Positions 46,633 to 57,830 of a stretch of DNA of 64,000 bases are shown here, piece after piece (positions within the stretch are counted from its first letter, which is position 1; the number at the start of each line of letters is the position of its first letter). The notes below the pieces were generated by a model. The model saw only the letters and a list, made by a program, of their open reading frames with translations, searched no databases and was not told the DNA's origin. Position numbers and translations under genes: made by a program. This DNA comes from Nephrocerus scutellatus (lineage: Eukaryota > Arthropoda > Insecta > Diptera > Pipunculidae): assembly GCA_947095585.1 (NCBI GenBank), contig OX352762.1, forward strand, positions 113,056,930-113,120,929. The letters run 5' to 3'.

Positions 46633-46985
46633 ATACCTTTGGAATATGTTTCCATGTCCACTCTTATGCCAGACCATATTCTTGCGAAGTCCACATATAG
46701 CTTTTACCGCTTCCATCTGAATAACTATATCCAGAGGTGGCAGCTTAAGAGGTGTATTGAGAGTATCTGCCGATGTAGAGCACATTGCGTCCGTTATTCC
46801 CAGGCAGACGTTCCTTCGCAATTTGTTTAGTGTCCTCTTAGCCATTTTTAGACAAGTTCTTGGCCACCAAAAAAACAGCCGCATATGTGAGAATGGGTAT
46901 GATTGTATGATTATAGTTAAGTACAACCAGTGTACCATTTTCGGACTCAGTCCCCATGATTTACCAAATGTTCTTTTACATTAAA
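46633..46985 (-). mobile_element. RNase H-type non-LTR retrotransposon, RT C-terminal fragment
   Basis: The minus strand (frame 46938-46405, which runs on into family A) reads WGLSPKMVHWLYLTII, FFWWPRTCLKMAKRTLNKLR, RNVCLGITDAMCSTSADTLN, TPLKLPPLDIVIQMEAVKAI and SGHGNIF. The VWWP, LNKVQRxACLGITGAM and LPPLD blocks are typical of the region between RT and RNase H in R1/LOA-type elements. The long frame across the junction at 46632 makes a chance fusion of two element proteins. Confidence 0.75.
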
Positions 46986-48764
46986 TAAAGGTAAACTATG
47001 CTTTCGATATTCTCGATTCCATGTGAATCTTCCACATCTTTTAGTACAAGAGGAATAAGACTATCGAATTTACGTTTACATCACGAAGGTTAAGTATCTA
47101 TATAGAAAGCTACTCTAAATCTGAATGGTATTCGATAATTTTTAAACCAAAAACACAAAAAATCTGTGCAAAAGTTCTGAAGTATTTGCTTAACAACAAA
47201 CAGACAGATGATGTCCAATAACATAAACATGTTTTCAACTCATAACCGGCGATGCTGGTCGTCGATATGGCGAGGTTTAATATTGGAAAAGTTACGAGTT
47301 ACGAGTATAAACAAGGAGTTCAATACTCATATAGATAGAATATAGAGTATCGTGTCTAAATTTATACAGCTTCCAACTACATATGCCCCATCACTGCGAA
47401 ACTTGCTCGTTTGTTTAAACTCCAACGAATCTGTGGGTGTTCGATAAATCACAACGAATTCTGTTCGATGTTACGAATAAACGTAAATTTCCAACTTTTT
47501 TTTTTATATTTCCGTATAAATAGCTACAACACATAAAAACAAGTAGAAGGTGACACAACCTGCTGGTATACTTAATATCAAATGCATCGTCTATGTTGTG
47601 CGGCTAATAAACATTTACTAGTAGTTGGCCAAATGCTGAACTATTTATTTATTCATAACAAAGAAAAGTTTTTCAAGTTTTGATAAGCAATAGCGTAAAC
47701 TTTTGCCATCTCATATAAGTTAGCAAGTTTTTGTGACTTTTTTGTTATGAAAGCAATATTATTGGCCATAGATATGGAATAAATTGTTCTACTATGTACG
47801 ATTACATTATATTTGTATTTACAATACATACATGAATAGATGTATATTGGGATTTAGGTGAGGTGCATTGCAGGAAGTCTGTGCAGGAAGTTGTTACAAC
47901 CACAATAATAAGTAATATGTAACATTTTTGTCAAACATCGTCCTCGACGACCCTTTTATGTACATTATAATGTGGATGGTGTCCTCATTTGGATCGTCAC
48001 ATTTATGTGGTATAGTTTCATGGTACGATGACAATGTCGTTGTTTCTGATGCTGGGTAACACCCATTCAGCTATTAGTAAAACTTTTCATATATTTAAAG
48101 TTGTAAGTTTTGCTTCGGAGAGACCCAAAAATAAAGCACGAGAACTAAAATGTAAACAAATTGGGTTAAAGCATAACCTATCAACAAAATTTGCAAAGGG
48201 TATTAACCCGTCAGCATCGCATGTGATGCCAAAAGTTTCTTATACAGTCGACAAGTTCATACCAGGAGTTCGTGCATCGATGACGAAAATATTAATTTAT
48301 TCGACTCTGCAGCATGTTGGTAATTTCTTTTTGAACTTTTCTTAAACTTAACTATGACAAGTCAACGTGACGTGGGTTAAGATATATTTCTCCTTTGTCA
48401 ACTTTAGTAAATCTGTATAGTGGTTTGCGATTGATATAACATGATAGTGGACTGTATCTAAAAAGTATTTTAATACTTGTAGATAGTTTAGTGTAATCTA
48501 CTAATTTTATTCAACGAAATGTATTTATTTTTATTAAATAGCTTTAATAAAAATAAAACTAATTTTATGTTTTAATATTTTATTAGCAGAAAAATATTGT
48601 TTCGAAAAGTGGTTAGTAGTAGATGAAGGGAGCGCTATCCTAAAAAGGAAATTCTCAGAACATTCGAATTTATTTTTATGGAATATGCAAGAGAAATTGT
48701 GCGAATGAAAGAGAAATAAGGACAGATAATGATACTAGCTTCTAGTAAGACCTTACTTATTTCT
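46986..48764. other. Unassigned AT-rich DNA
   Basis: About 1.8 kb without a supported gene. A 105-codon frame at 48028-48345 (plus) has a plausible composition but no motif or homology I can name, so it is not called. Confidence 0.4.
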
Positions 48765-48990
48765 TTACTTAATTGGTGCTACAATTCGGGGTGAAACTGG
48801 ACCGTTAGTAACATTCGTCTGCAATTAGCGCAGTCTTTTGCGAACTTGCTATGATATCACACACCAATCCATCTATTCTACATCCGCTCTAGATGTCCTA
48901 GCCATCTCAAATATCCAGTACGTCTAGTAGGATATCTATGCTCCTGTAGAACTTTTCCAATAGCAATTACCTACCAAATTTAATATTCAG
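48765..48990 (-). mobile_element. RTE-like element, 3' end fragment
   Basis: The minus strand near 48960-48890 reads YRYPTRRTGYLRWLGHLERM, the WLGHxxRM block found near the C-terminus of RTE-type RT proteins. Its 3' side ends in AATTAAGTAAAGAAATAAGT, a decayed AAGT tail like that at 8265-8282. Confidence 0.6.
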
Positions 48991-49059
48991 AGCTCTTATT
49001 TTCATGCCGGATATCGACAAAATCCCAATCCTCTAATCTCCAAAACTTTCACATAGGGA

Positions 49060-50245
49060 AATTATCTTCATATGTGGCCTACAACCAGGGTGCAGTCACC
49101 TTCTCCCAGAAAAAGTGTTGCGACCGGTCCCAGTTTCGAGACGATGTTAAACAGTTTGTCATTCCTAAACTCTAGTAGACCCTGTTATTTATTCTTCCAA
49201 CGTTGTCATATCCCATATATCCTTATACAAAGACTTTCAGCGAAAAACCTCTTCGCTCATGCAAGCGAGGAGTCGTGTTCACTGAAGCATGCCGGGCTTG
49301 ATTCTCTACACAATGTGATCATCGCGATAACGTTCGAAGATCTCATCATTATATGGAGAGGCCCTTCTTCACATACGTGACCAACAATTATCCATAGACA
49401 TTTCTCTCGAACTCGGCTTACAGGTCAGAGAGTCTTTTGATAAGCACCCAAATCTCCGATCCATATGCTTTAGTACTGGTAAATCGGTTGTTTTACATTC
49501 CTGGCTTTGAAGAGTCTCGTCTACCAGAGACTTAAGTAGGCTTTGTTGGCGCTAAGAGTTATTGCGCGTATTTCTGGTGTCATGTTGTTATCGGCTGCTA
49601 CAATTAACCCTAGATATTTAAAGGATTGCACTACTTCACATTCCACTATCTACTTTGAGAGACCAATGTTGGATGCTCTGCTTGTAGACAGCATCAGGTT
49701 CGGGGTATGGTGTTGGTTTATCAACACGTGGTCTATATCTGTTTACGAGTGGCTCCTTTAGGAAATATTCAGGTGGCTTTGTGGAAATGCTTTCGCACAA
49801 CCCTTGTACAACGAGCAATTATACTTAATTTCTGCCATCTCTCAACTTGTAATCCATTGTCATTAGTGTTCTCGTGTAAGCTATGGGCATCGATGTGTTG
49901 TCTGAATGCTGGCTCCCGACCTATTTTTGCGCTCATATCCCCGAGAATAATTTTTGCGTCATACTGAGGAGAATTCGTCTTTTTCATCGCTTTGGAATTT
50001 CTCTATAGGTGCGTGAACGCTTATGGGGTTTAATTCTTAAATTTGTCCCGAAAGCCAAGATGCTTTCAAGAAGATAACTTTGGGTTTCACTATTTTGCTG
50101 ACTAAAAGGAATAAAAGCTGTAATATCTGTCTCATTCTGAATTTTGTAAGATCCCGATCCTTCCTGAATTAATTTTTGCCAGCTTTGTATATGGACAGGA
50201 CATTGGCCATTAGTTGTGCAGCTCGAGCTCCATAAAGTCATCTTT
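49060..50245 (-). mobile_element. Family A RTE-like element (copy g), whole RT deleted
   Basis: From 50245 the copy carries endonuclease words (LTTNGQCPVHIQSWQKLIQ in the helper frame, ISVHAPIEKF, DAKIILGDMSAKIGREPAFR, DAHSLHENTNDNGL and VVRKHFHKAT). It then passes directly at about 49690 into the post-RT region (SNIGLSK-type, then AADNNMTPEIRAITLSANKA in family order). The entire RT is missing. It keeps the shared 3' end with a degenerate ATC repeat at 49062-49071. Confidence 0.75.
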
Positions 50246-52489
50246 TCTAATGCCAAAATCGGAGATGATGATAGTTGATAGTAAACCCGTTTAAAGACAC
50301 AGCCTACACGAAACCACTTCTGGAAACATACCTAGGCAGATTGGCTCTGCTATAGACAAACTATAGAAAACACACGGTTTTCTCATCTTAATGCCCACGA
50401 GGAGACGTGGAGTTCTCCGGATGAACACAAAGTCAAGCAACCTGAGATATGCCTCCAATGTTCTAGATATCTGCTCTACACCTTCTAATATTGCCTCGGA
50501 TCAATACCTAGTTGCAGCCAAGTGGCGAATGCGGATGTTCCAAACGCACAGGGTTACACGACGATGAAAGTCAATTTTCCGCTTTAAGGCAAAACTATAG
50601 CCATTCATCCTGGATAACGATAGCCCAAATTTCCGGCTATCTGGCCAAGGTGAAGTACGGAGTACAGTATTAAAGATAACGAATCACTTGCAGCCGGCAG
50701 CTTGTCGGCCGACCTTTTCCAATGTGCGAAGATGACTTGCTAGAGTCCATACACTAGCTAATCCCAAGAATTTGTTCAGATAATAAGATGATTGGTGAAT
50801 CGAATCTGAGCCATTTTTTCCCGACCCACAAGGATTGAGACATACGCCAATTATAGAGGTATTAGTCCCCTTAACAGCCCATATCCCATCTTCCGTTCCG
50901 TGTGTGAAGCCATCACTCATCACAACGTCGATGTTAATCGACGTAGAAAATCGCAAGAGACAATTATAACTTTTACGTAGTTATGGACTCCGCTAAATAT
51001 ATGAAAACCACTCTAGCTCTAAAATCAAATGAAGAATAACTGCTGGTGTTTCTTTGGGCTTGAAAGTCAATTGACTAGTAATTCCCTGTCTCTTACCATT
51101 AAAAACATCTTGTATATGAAGATATTCCTTTTCGTGTCGAACGATAAATGCTTTGGATGATTTTCGGTCCCGTTTGCGTTGGCGGGCTTTGGAGAAGAAG
51201 ATTCAATGACGAATTATTTTAGCTCAGCAGGAACACCAATTTTTTACTGGGCTTGATATCAATAAATTTTACATACTCCTCTTTATCGGCTTTTGCTTGA
51301 CTGATTTGAGAACTAAGAACAAAACAAACAAAAAAATCAAAAAATTTCGTTCGATAGCGCCTTCAGATACGTTCAACTTCTTATCAAATCTTTATCCACA
51401 AACAGCGAACTAAAATCGTGAAAATCTGATTATCGCCGCTATCTTTGCAATCCGAACGAAATTTTGCTAAGTTTCTATGTAATTAAATGCTAATTTCGGG
51501 ATATATTTTTTTAATTGTGTTGTACCGTGAGTTCGTTGTTCGTCTGCACCCACCGCGTTGCGGTGCGCTTGGTTTACCGCAGCACCGTGGCAAGAACAAC
51601 GGAAAATAGTTCTGTCTATCACTACTTTGTCTTATGGTTAGTGATGTTCAGTCGGTCCATGGCACGGTTTGTTTCCTGCTGCTAGTGCTGCTGTACTTTG
51701 CCTAGCAAAATTTCTTTTTCCTTTAATTGTTCGCTGCGTATGCGAAAATGGAAATGAAATAACTTTTCCAACCAACTTACGAGTATTACAAAGTCAGCGC
51801 TTCATCGCTGTAGTAGAAAAGAAAAACCAAAATAGAAAACGACAAGAAAAAAAAAACTAAATAAGTAAAACTGAGATAAAAGTACAATTTTTAATTTCCA
51901 AGCAAATTTTGTAGCAAATCACCACTTCTCCGCCTCAACCAGCCAGAAGCATTTTGCAACGTTTGCTATTAATTTTTTCTGTCTCTGAATGGTTGGAAGG
52001 TTAACTTGAACAACCATTTTGTTGCATTGTTCCTAATTCTATTTGCACTCTACTTGATAACACCGAGGCAAAACGAATCTATAAATTTGATAAAGTCAAC
52101 CTGTCCCTAGCCTCTCATCGGATAAATCGCTGAATTATAAAATTCTTCTAACGTACAGAAGAGACTGCAAACATATTTTTATGGAGTACGGACAATGCAC
52201 ACAGCTTACAAGTTGGAACACAGGGTAAGTTGCATTGAAAAATTCATTAAAAATGCGTTTAAACTTAACCTAGCCACGTGAGAAGGTGAAAACAGTGGGA
52301 ACATAATGTGATTTTTTGTGGGTTTCGATTTGACGTTTTACCCTCATATTACCACAAAAGAAACAAATCTTAATTTCTTAAGTCAAATAAGAATTAAAAT
52401 TAGTTTGACATTTTACTACTATAGGGCAGTTGTAGCAGCTCATAACAGTATATTTTATTTTTTTATATTTTAAGTTCTAGTTGTTAATA
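50246..52489. other. Unassigned DNA, partly old transposon
   Basis: No gene is supported. At 50380-50590 (plus) a frame with NIASDQYLVAAKWRM could be a decayed transposase or endonuclease piece, but I cannot decide. At 50684-50956 (minus) a 90-codon frame has no recognised motif. A CACCGCGTTGCGGTG hairpin lies near 51551-51565. Confidence 0.35.
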
Positions 52490-52703
52490 CCGGGACCCGC
52501 CGACCCCCACCACCAAAACACCGTTTAGACCAAACAAAAGCTAAAACAACAGGCGTCGTCTGGCTGCACCTCACACCTTACTGACCCAATGAAAAAAACG
52601 TGTTCGAATCGTGAGTTATGGCCAAAGTGGTCTAGCCGTTTAGCCGTGAAAAGGTAACTGACAGGCAGAGTTACCTTCACATTTATAATATTAGTAAGGA
52701 TAC
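52490..52703 (-). mobile_element. Helitron-like 5' terminal fragment
   Basis: In minus orientation the sequence starts TCCTTACTAATATTATAAAT, then GTGAAGGTAACTCTGCCTGT, TTTTCACGGCTAAACGGCTA and GACCACTTTGG. It later has GTGGTGGGGGTCGGCGGGTC. The start resembles the 5' ends of insect Helitron-like elements, including the TC dinucleotide preceded by A. No Rep/helicase frame is present. Copy 42735-42810 shares the first 75 bp or so. Confidence 0.5.
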
Positions 52704-54047
52704 TATAACTTGGTGACAAACGTTGATGATGACGCCATTATAGACAGTTATGTTCTTAGCCTCTCGCATCAAAACTCCTATCTTATCTTAGCTTGGGTCG
52801 GGGCTAAATAAGAAGGAGACTTGCCTTGGCCGGCAGCGCTTCATGTCGACCTAGGTTGCGGTTGGCCAATCACCACTCAACTAAATTAATTGATTCTTGA
52901 AACTACGACAAGCATCGGATACATATCGAATTTATCAACAATGACATTTGGACCACGGAAAAGGATACGTTTTAGAACTTGCACAATTAACAAAATAATT
53001 TCGTAAATACTATCTAGAGATTCTTGGTCTTAGTGAGGTGAGATGACCTGGAGTAGGGGAAAAACGAACATCTACCGGCGAGTTTCTACTCTCCACTCTC
53101 TAAAGCCGCGAGAAGATCGTTACAAGACTTGCAATATCCGGTAGAATTATTATTGCAAGATTTATATCTGCTGTTCGACAGATTGTGTTTGTTATGGACA
53201 ATGCTTTTTGTTAAAATTTAAAAGTTGCCCCAGAGTCGAGGGGCTCTCAAATTAATTCATATCAATTGCTGTATTTAGCAAATTTCGCGAAAAAAATAGT
53301 ATTTTTGTCATCAGAATAGCTAATTAACTATGTAATGGGCTATTGAGAACACAAGGTGAGTATTTTGTAATATTTACATATTGCAATCTAACAATAACGC
53401 CAAAAAGGAAAAATGTGTAGATTGTTAAACTAAATACCATAATACGTTGTTCACCTGAAACATGTTTGCATTTGTATGAATCACATTCGTCTTAAAAAGT
53501 TTTATTTTAGTTAAATTATACCGTGTTTAGATCAACTACTAAAATCATTCCCACCGCATTACATGTTTTTATTAATCATTTGGACGTTAATTTGACTTTT
53601 TAGCATTTAGAGCAATGCTATTTAGCTCGCATAAATTGGTCATTGTTACCAAATTTTGGACACAAATTGCTACTTGGGTAAGACATTTAATATTTATTAA
53701 TCTGAAAGCATGTGGTATTGGATTGACTTATAGCATTACAGGATAGTATGCGACAAACTTCTTTTTAAGGTTAATATCGGCAGATTTGTCCGAGTTTCGT
53801 TTTGTTATCCATCCGATTATGTGATCTGTAACAGTTTGTAATGTTTGCTTCGAGTCTGGCGCTGACCCCAAACCACTAGAATGGCTGTGTCGTCGGCAAA
53901 TTTGCACTTTTAGTTACACTAGTATGAAATAGATCTAAGAGAGGCCCAATGATACCGGCTTGAGGAAATCCGGCTTTTATCTCTACTAGGTAAGAGTAGC
54001 AGAGTATAGTATCACGATGTTATGTAAGAGTCTACCACAATTTTTTT
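52704..54047. other. Unassigned AT-rich DNA
   Basis: Nothing coding is recognised. A stretch near 53830-53990 is less AT-rich and may be a retrotransposon scrap, but no motif is clear. Confidence 0.35.
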
Positions 54048-54185
54048 TTATGTCCTTTTTAACCACCTTTCGCTCGACCTAGATGCCTGAAATTGTGAGC
54101 GGCTCAATGCCAATGGTCCATTTTGATTTTTCGCTAGCGTAGAAAAAAGAAAATTCTTTAAAATAGCTTCGACCTCAGAAACAGA
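54048..54185 (+). repeat. Satellite-like repeat, partial unit (shared with 61.8 kb)
   Basis: TCCTTTTTAACCACCTTTCG, CCTAGATGCCTGAAATT, GAGCGGCTCAATGCCAATGG and AGAAAAAAGAAAATTCTTTA, TAAAATAG-type end. The same ordered words are at 61861-62105. Confidence 0.65.
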
Positions 54186-54320
54186 TATTTTTGCGATTAT
54201 TACCAAATAATAAAGGACTGTGTGGCATGTTTCGATGTATATATAAAAGTTTGTATCCGAAAACGCAGTTTTAGTATAAAACATTGAATTTGAAGTAATG
54301 TTTTTGCCAATAAGAATTTC

Positions 54321-54405
54321 GTTAACGACGATACCACGCTGAACGCATCGGTACTCGTCCGATCACCGAAATTAAGCAGCGTCGGTCGCGGTTAGTTCTT
54401 AGATT
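54321..54405 (+). pseudogene. 5S rRNA-derived sequence, 3'-truncated (pseudogene or 5S-headed SINE)
   Basis: About 85 bp follow fly 5S rRNA from its first bases: ACGACGATACCACGCTGAAC, GCATCGGTACTCGTCCGATC, ACCGAAATTAAGCAGCGTCG and GCGGTTAGTTCTTAGAT. This covers the internal A box and intermediate element and most of the C box. After about position 85 the match to 5S stops and unrelated AT-rich DNA follows, so the molecule could not fold as 5S. Few changes are visible by memory comparison, suggesting recent origin. It may be a lone pseudogene or the head of a SINE3-type repeat. Confidence 0.8.
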
Positions 54406-56397
54406 GTACTATGTCCAATCAACGCAATATTAGCGTATTCACGAGATATTTAAATAACTTCGAATCAAAATTGTTTATTTCTTATTTTAGTTACCATGAA
54501 CCTATAGTTTTTTTTAGATTGTAATAATTTTAATGATAATGATGATGATACAAGAGTGGTCGAAATTGTTAACGATGATTCATAAAAGAATATTAAATGT
54601 ATTTTAAAGTTTATAATAATTAATAAAATACAATTCATAAATAAAATGCAATTCATAACCCAATAACCCTAGTACCCATCTAAAAAATGTCTAACGCGCC
54701 AAAATAAGTTTTCACTTCTGTCGGCACTCCCGGAGTGCTTTACTTGACTTTTTTACATATTTTTGTCTTTCTTTGAAAACTATATATTGTACCTTAGCTC
54801 ACACTCGGATGACCAGATGAACTATAGTAGTCCAGTGGAATTTAATAACTCATCACAAACGACATCATTCGTCATTTACAGACTCTAAGCTCTATGCTTC
54901 TATGGTGGAATGTGGTTAGCTGGTCGCTGGTTATTCGATTCTAGACTCAAGCCTTCGTTTAGCCGAATAAAATTTCTTGATAGAAATTTTAGTTCAGGTG
55001 TTTTTTAACATCCGTCGGACGGTTTTTAGACTTTCCAGTTGAAATGAATTCACGCTTTACTTGCTAAGCTAACTAATAAAGATCACGATCTCTTGAAGTA
55101 GTGATTTCTGATCGATCCCCGGTATGTTAACTTCGCGTTTAATCCTCCTCCCATTTAGAACTTAACTTATAATTGTGCACTTTAATCAGCTTTTTACATT
55201 CATTAGATGAGATTGGAGTAGGCTATATTATTAGTCTTGACTCTTACTGTTGGGGTTTGAAACATGTGGAAACTTATTTTTTCCTCTTTCTGTCGCTAAA
55301 TCTAACAAACATTTCATAGACTTTAAAGCAATTTATCTTATTCAAATGCAAATTGAAGCTTATGGTTAGCTGTTGGAAAAAAATCTTTTTTTATAAATTC
55401 TTGGGCCAATTTCTTTTTTTTTTTAACCAAACTAGTCAGTATTCATGTATATAATACATGTATTATGCTTTCCTTATTTTATTTTTACCTAACTTCACCT
55501 GCACCAAACCCACAGTGCGCCCACATCGAACCATAAAGAGAAATTGTATTAACTGGGATTTGGTTGCTTTATATTTTTTTCCGTACCATTTTTGGTAAAC
55601 AAAAATTGCTTCTTATTTAACGCAAACAGTGCCCACCGCGGCTTCATGCATATTGTTATCTGCATTTCCCTTGCCAGTTTAAGGAACTTTTTCTCTTAGT
55701 TTTAAAAATGAATCAAGCTCTAAACATAAAAACCAACAGTTTGCAACAATTTTTTTGAAAAACTACACCGCCTGAATTATGTATGAAAGTACGTGCAATT
55801 TGGCGTATGTTGGCTTCTTGAGGTGTGCTTACGCGCTAACGGTTCGAGATCTTTTGTTGTTTTTCATTTTAACCTTTTGAACGGTCTATGAGGGTTTATG
55901 AAAGTTTTAACAAGTGGACCCAGTAAAAGCATAACGGTGAAAAACTTTCAAAGCATCATTGCGTTTTTGATGTTTCATCATGTTGGAAAACTTCCTGTGA
56001 AGATTTTGTATCAAGGAACATATACATATACTCCATACTTTACTGGTATATTCGAGCTAAGTTTTTCTTTAGTTTTTGCTAGTTTTTTTTTGCTGAGATA
56101 AATCTTGATTATGTTATGCAGCTTCACTGAAATACTTCAAATGAACGGGTGTTTGTTACTTAAAAAAAGGAATCCGACGAAAAACTTATAACTAAACGGA
56201 TTTTTAAGAAGATTTGTTGTGAAACTTATTGAAATATCTGAGGACGGGAGCTGAACTAGTTAAGTGTAGTAAGTGGAGAGTTTTTGCAAAAAAAGTAAAG
56301 TATTATCGTAGGTCAAATTACCATGCGAAGCTATTATCGTGGTACAAGTGCGGCTGAAGTCGATTATACAAATAAACTGAAATAAATAGGTCGAACT
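54406..56397. other. Unassigned AT-rich DNA
   Basis: No supported gene across about 2 kb. A GAT-rich microsatellite-like stretch lies near 54533-54549. Frames 54465-54656 and 55898-56101 have no motif. Confidence 0.4.
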
Positions 56398-57128
56398 CAT
56401 CATCATCATCATTATATATGGCTCTACAACCGGGGTCCGATCCTGGCCTCCCACAAAAAAATCTATCCACACGTTGTTTTTCAGTTTGGCATCCCTAAGC
56501 TCTTGTCGTCCATAAATCCTACTGCAAAGGACTTTCCGTTCAGGATGCTCTTCACTCATGCGTGCTAGGTTTCCTGCTCACTGCAGCTTACCGAGCTTAA
56601 TTCTCTTCACGATGTCGACATAGCAGTTACGCTGGTAAAGCTCTGGATTATTGAGTCTCCGGAATCATCCTTCCCCACATACGGGGCCAACAATTCTCTG
56701 TAGACATTCCTCATGAACACGGCTAAGAGGTAAGAATGCTTTTTACTAAGCACCCAAGTCTCGGATTAATATGTGAGTACTGGTATGACCATTGTCTTAT
56801 ATACACCAGCAGCTTGGATGTTATGATTCTTGGATTTGAAGAATATTGACAGACTATTGTACGTTTTGTTGGCTTTAAGCAACCGTGAGCTATTTCCGGT
56901 TCCATGCTGTTATTGGCTGCTACAGTTGATCCGATATAGTTGAAGGATTGCACTACTACAAGGGCCTCGCATACTTGCACTATTAGTTCGCTTGGTGTAT
57001 TGCAGGTCCTCCTGATTTAATAAGCTCCGCTGGGATACCATCTCCCATCCCAAGGCCTTTTTATTTTTGAGCTGAGATTGATTTATCGCTCTGCTAACTT
57101 CGTCTACGCATGGTGGTGGCAGCACAGT
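56398..57128 (-). mobile_element. Family A RTE-like element (copy h), RT core deleted
   Basis: From 57126 the minus strand reads MLPPPCVDEVSRAINQSQLK and an NKKALG segment. These are the RT N-terminal blocks seen in copies b and d. After a LIVQVCEAL segment it passes at about 56970 directly into VVQSFNYIGSTVAANNSMEP, the post-RT region. The catalytic palm is gone. The C-terminal part follows, and the 3' end adjoins ATC repeats at 56398-56413. Confidence 0.8.
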
Positions 57129-57315
57129 GTTTTTTTTGGAGCAGATTTTTAGTGACTAAACCCAAAATCGCATTATGCTGGCCTGTTTACTTTATGCGGT
57201 ACAACCAATTAAAGCATCCTTCACAGGGCAGGATTTTTTCTTCCTTAGACTAAAAAATCACTCTCTTTCTTGCAGCCTGTTCATCTTGGCGAGGTTGTAG
57301 CATCACGTTTACTAT
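57129..57315. other. Unassigned spacer
   Basis: No feature is recognised between copy h and the coding-like stretch. Confidence 0.3.
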
Positions 57316-57600
57316 GACCTGACCTCGTTGATCACGTTCCACGCTTCTTCGGTGCTCTCCATTGCTTGAATGAGGCCCGCCGAACTGACTCGCTCTTCAA
57401 GTAGCTGTTCCAGCAAGCCCCACAAGCTATAGTCATTATTGGCCCGTTCTAATGTGGCTTTGTCACAGCAAAGCAACAAGTGGTTACATTTTCCCTCTTG
57501 ATAAAACCGCCGCTATCCCAAATAAACTGATAGCACATAGTCGTGTTGACCATTACCATTGTTATTATTCAGCTCATTTAACATGTAACGCGGGCTCCGA
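57316..57600 (-). pseudogene. Unrecognised coding-like stretch with one in-frame stop
   Basis: Minus-strand frame from about 57600 reads RSPRYMLNELNNNNGNGQHD, YVLSVYLG, a TAG stop, then RRFYQEGKCNHLLLCCDKAT, LERANNDYSLWGLLEQLLEE, RVSSAGLIQAMESTEEAWNV, INEVRS and a final TAG. GC content and codon choice look more protein-like than the surroundings. I do not recognise the family. It may be a decayed host exon or a transposon gag fragment. Confidence 0.3.
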
Positions 57601-57664
57601 TTGAATAGTCCTCATTAACATGGCCTTCATTTGTAAAAACTGATCCGAGACCCTGATGCTACGG

Positions 57665-57830
57665 TACAGTCCTATATAAATATATCCGGATACTGGCTTA
57701 CGCAGATGACATTTACATCATTTGTAGAAACCCAAAAGCAATGCATGAAGAATTCATCCAGGTCGAGCGGGCGGTCATGCATAAGATAATGGTCATACCA
57801 GTATTTACATTTGGATCTGAGATTTAGGTG
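57665..57830 (+). mobile_element. Family A fragment with YADD box (copy i)
   Basis: The plus strand reads RILAYADDIYIICRNPKAMH, then EEFIQVERA, followed immediately by KIMVIPVFTFGSEI. In copies e and f these two blocks are separated by more than 100 residues, so an internal deletion joins them. This is the only family A piece here with an intact YADD. Confidence 0.75.

Noticed and set aside
48028..48345. 105-codon frame on the plus strand
   Set aside because: Composition is plausible, but there is no recognisable domain, splice context or conserved neighbour.
50380..50590. Mariner transposase or RTE endonuclease end
   Set aside because: The NIASDQYLVAAK phrase fits both types weakly and no second motif decides.
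51551..51565. CACCGCGTTGCGGTG hairpin as a regulatory RNA
   Set aside because: The stem is only 6 bp with a 3-base loop, too small for a microRNA precursor or other known RNA.
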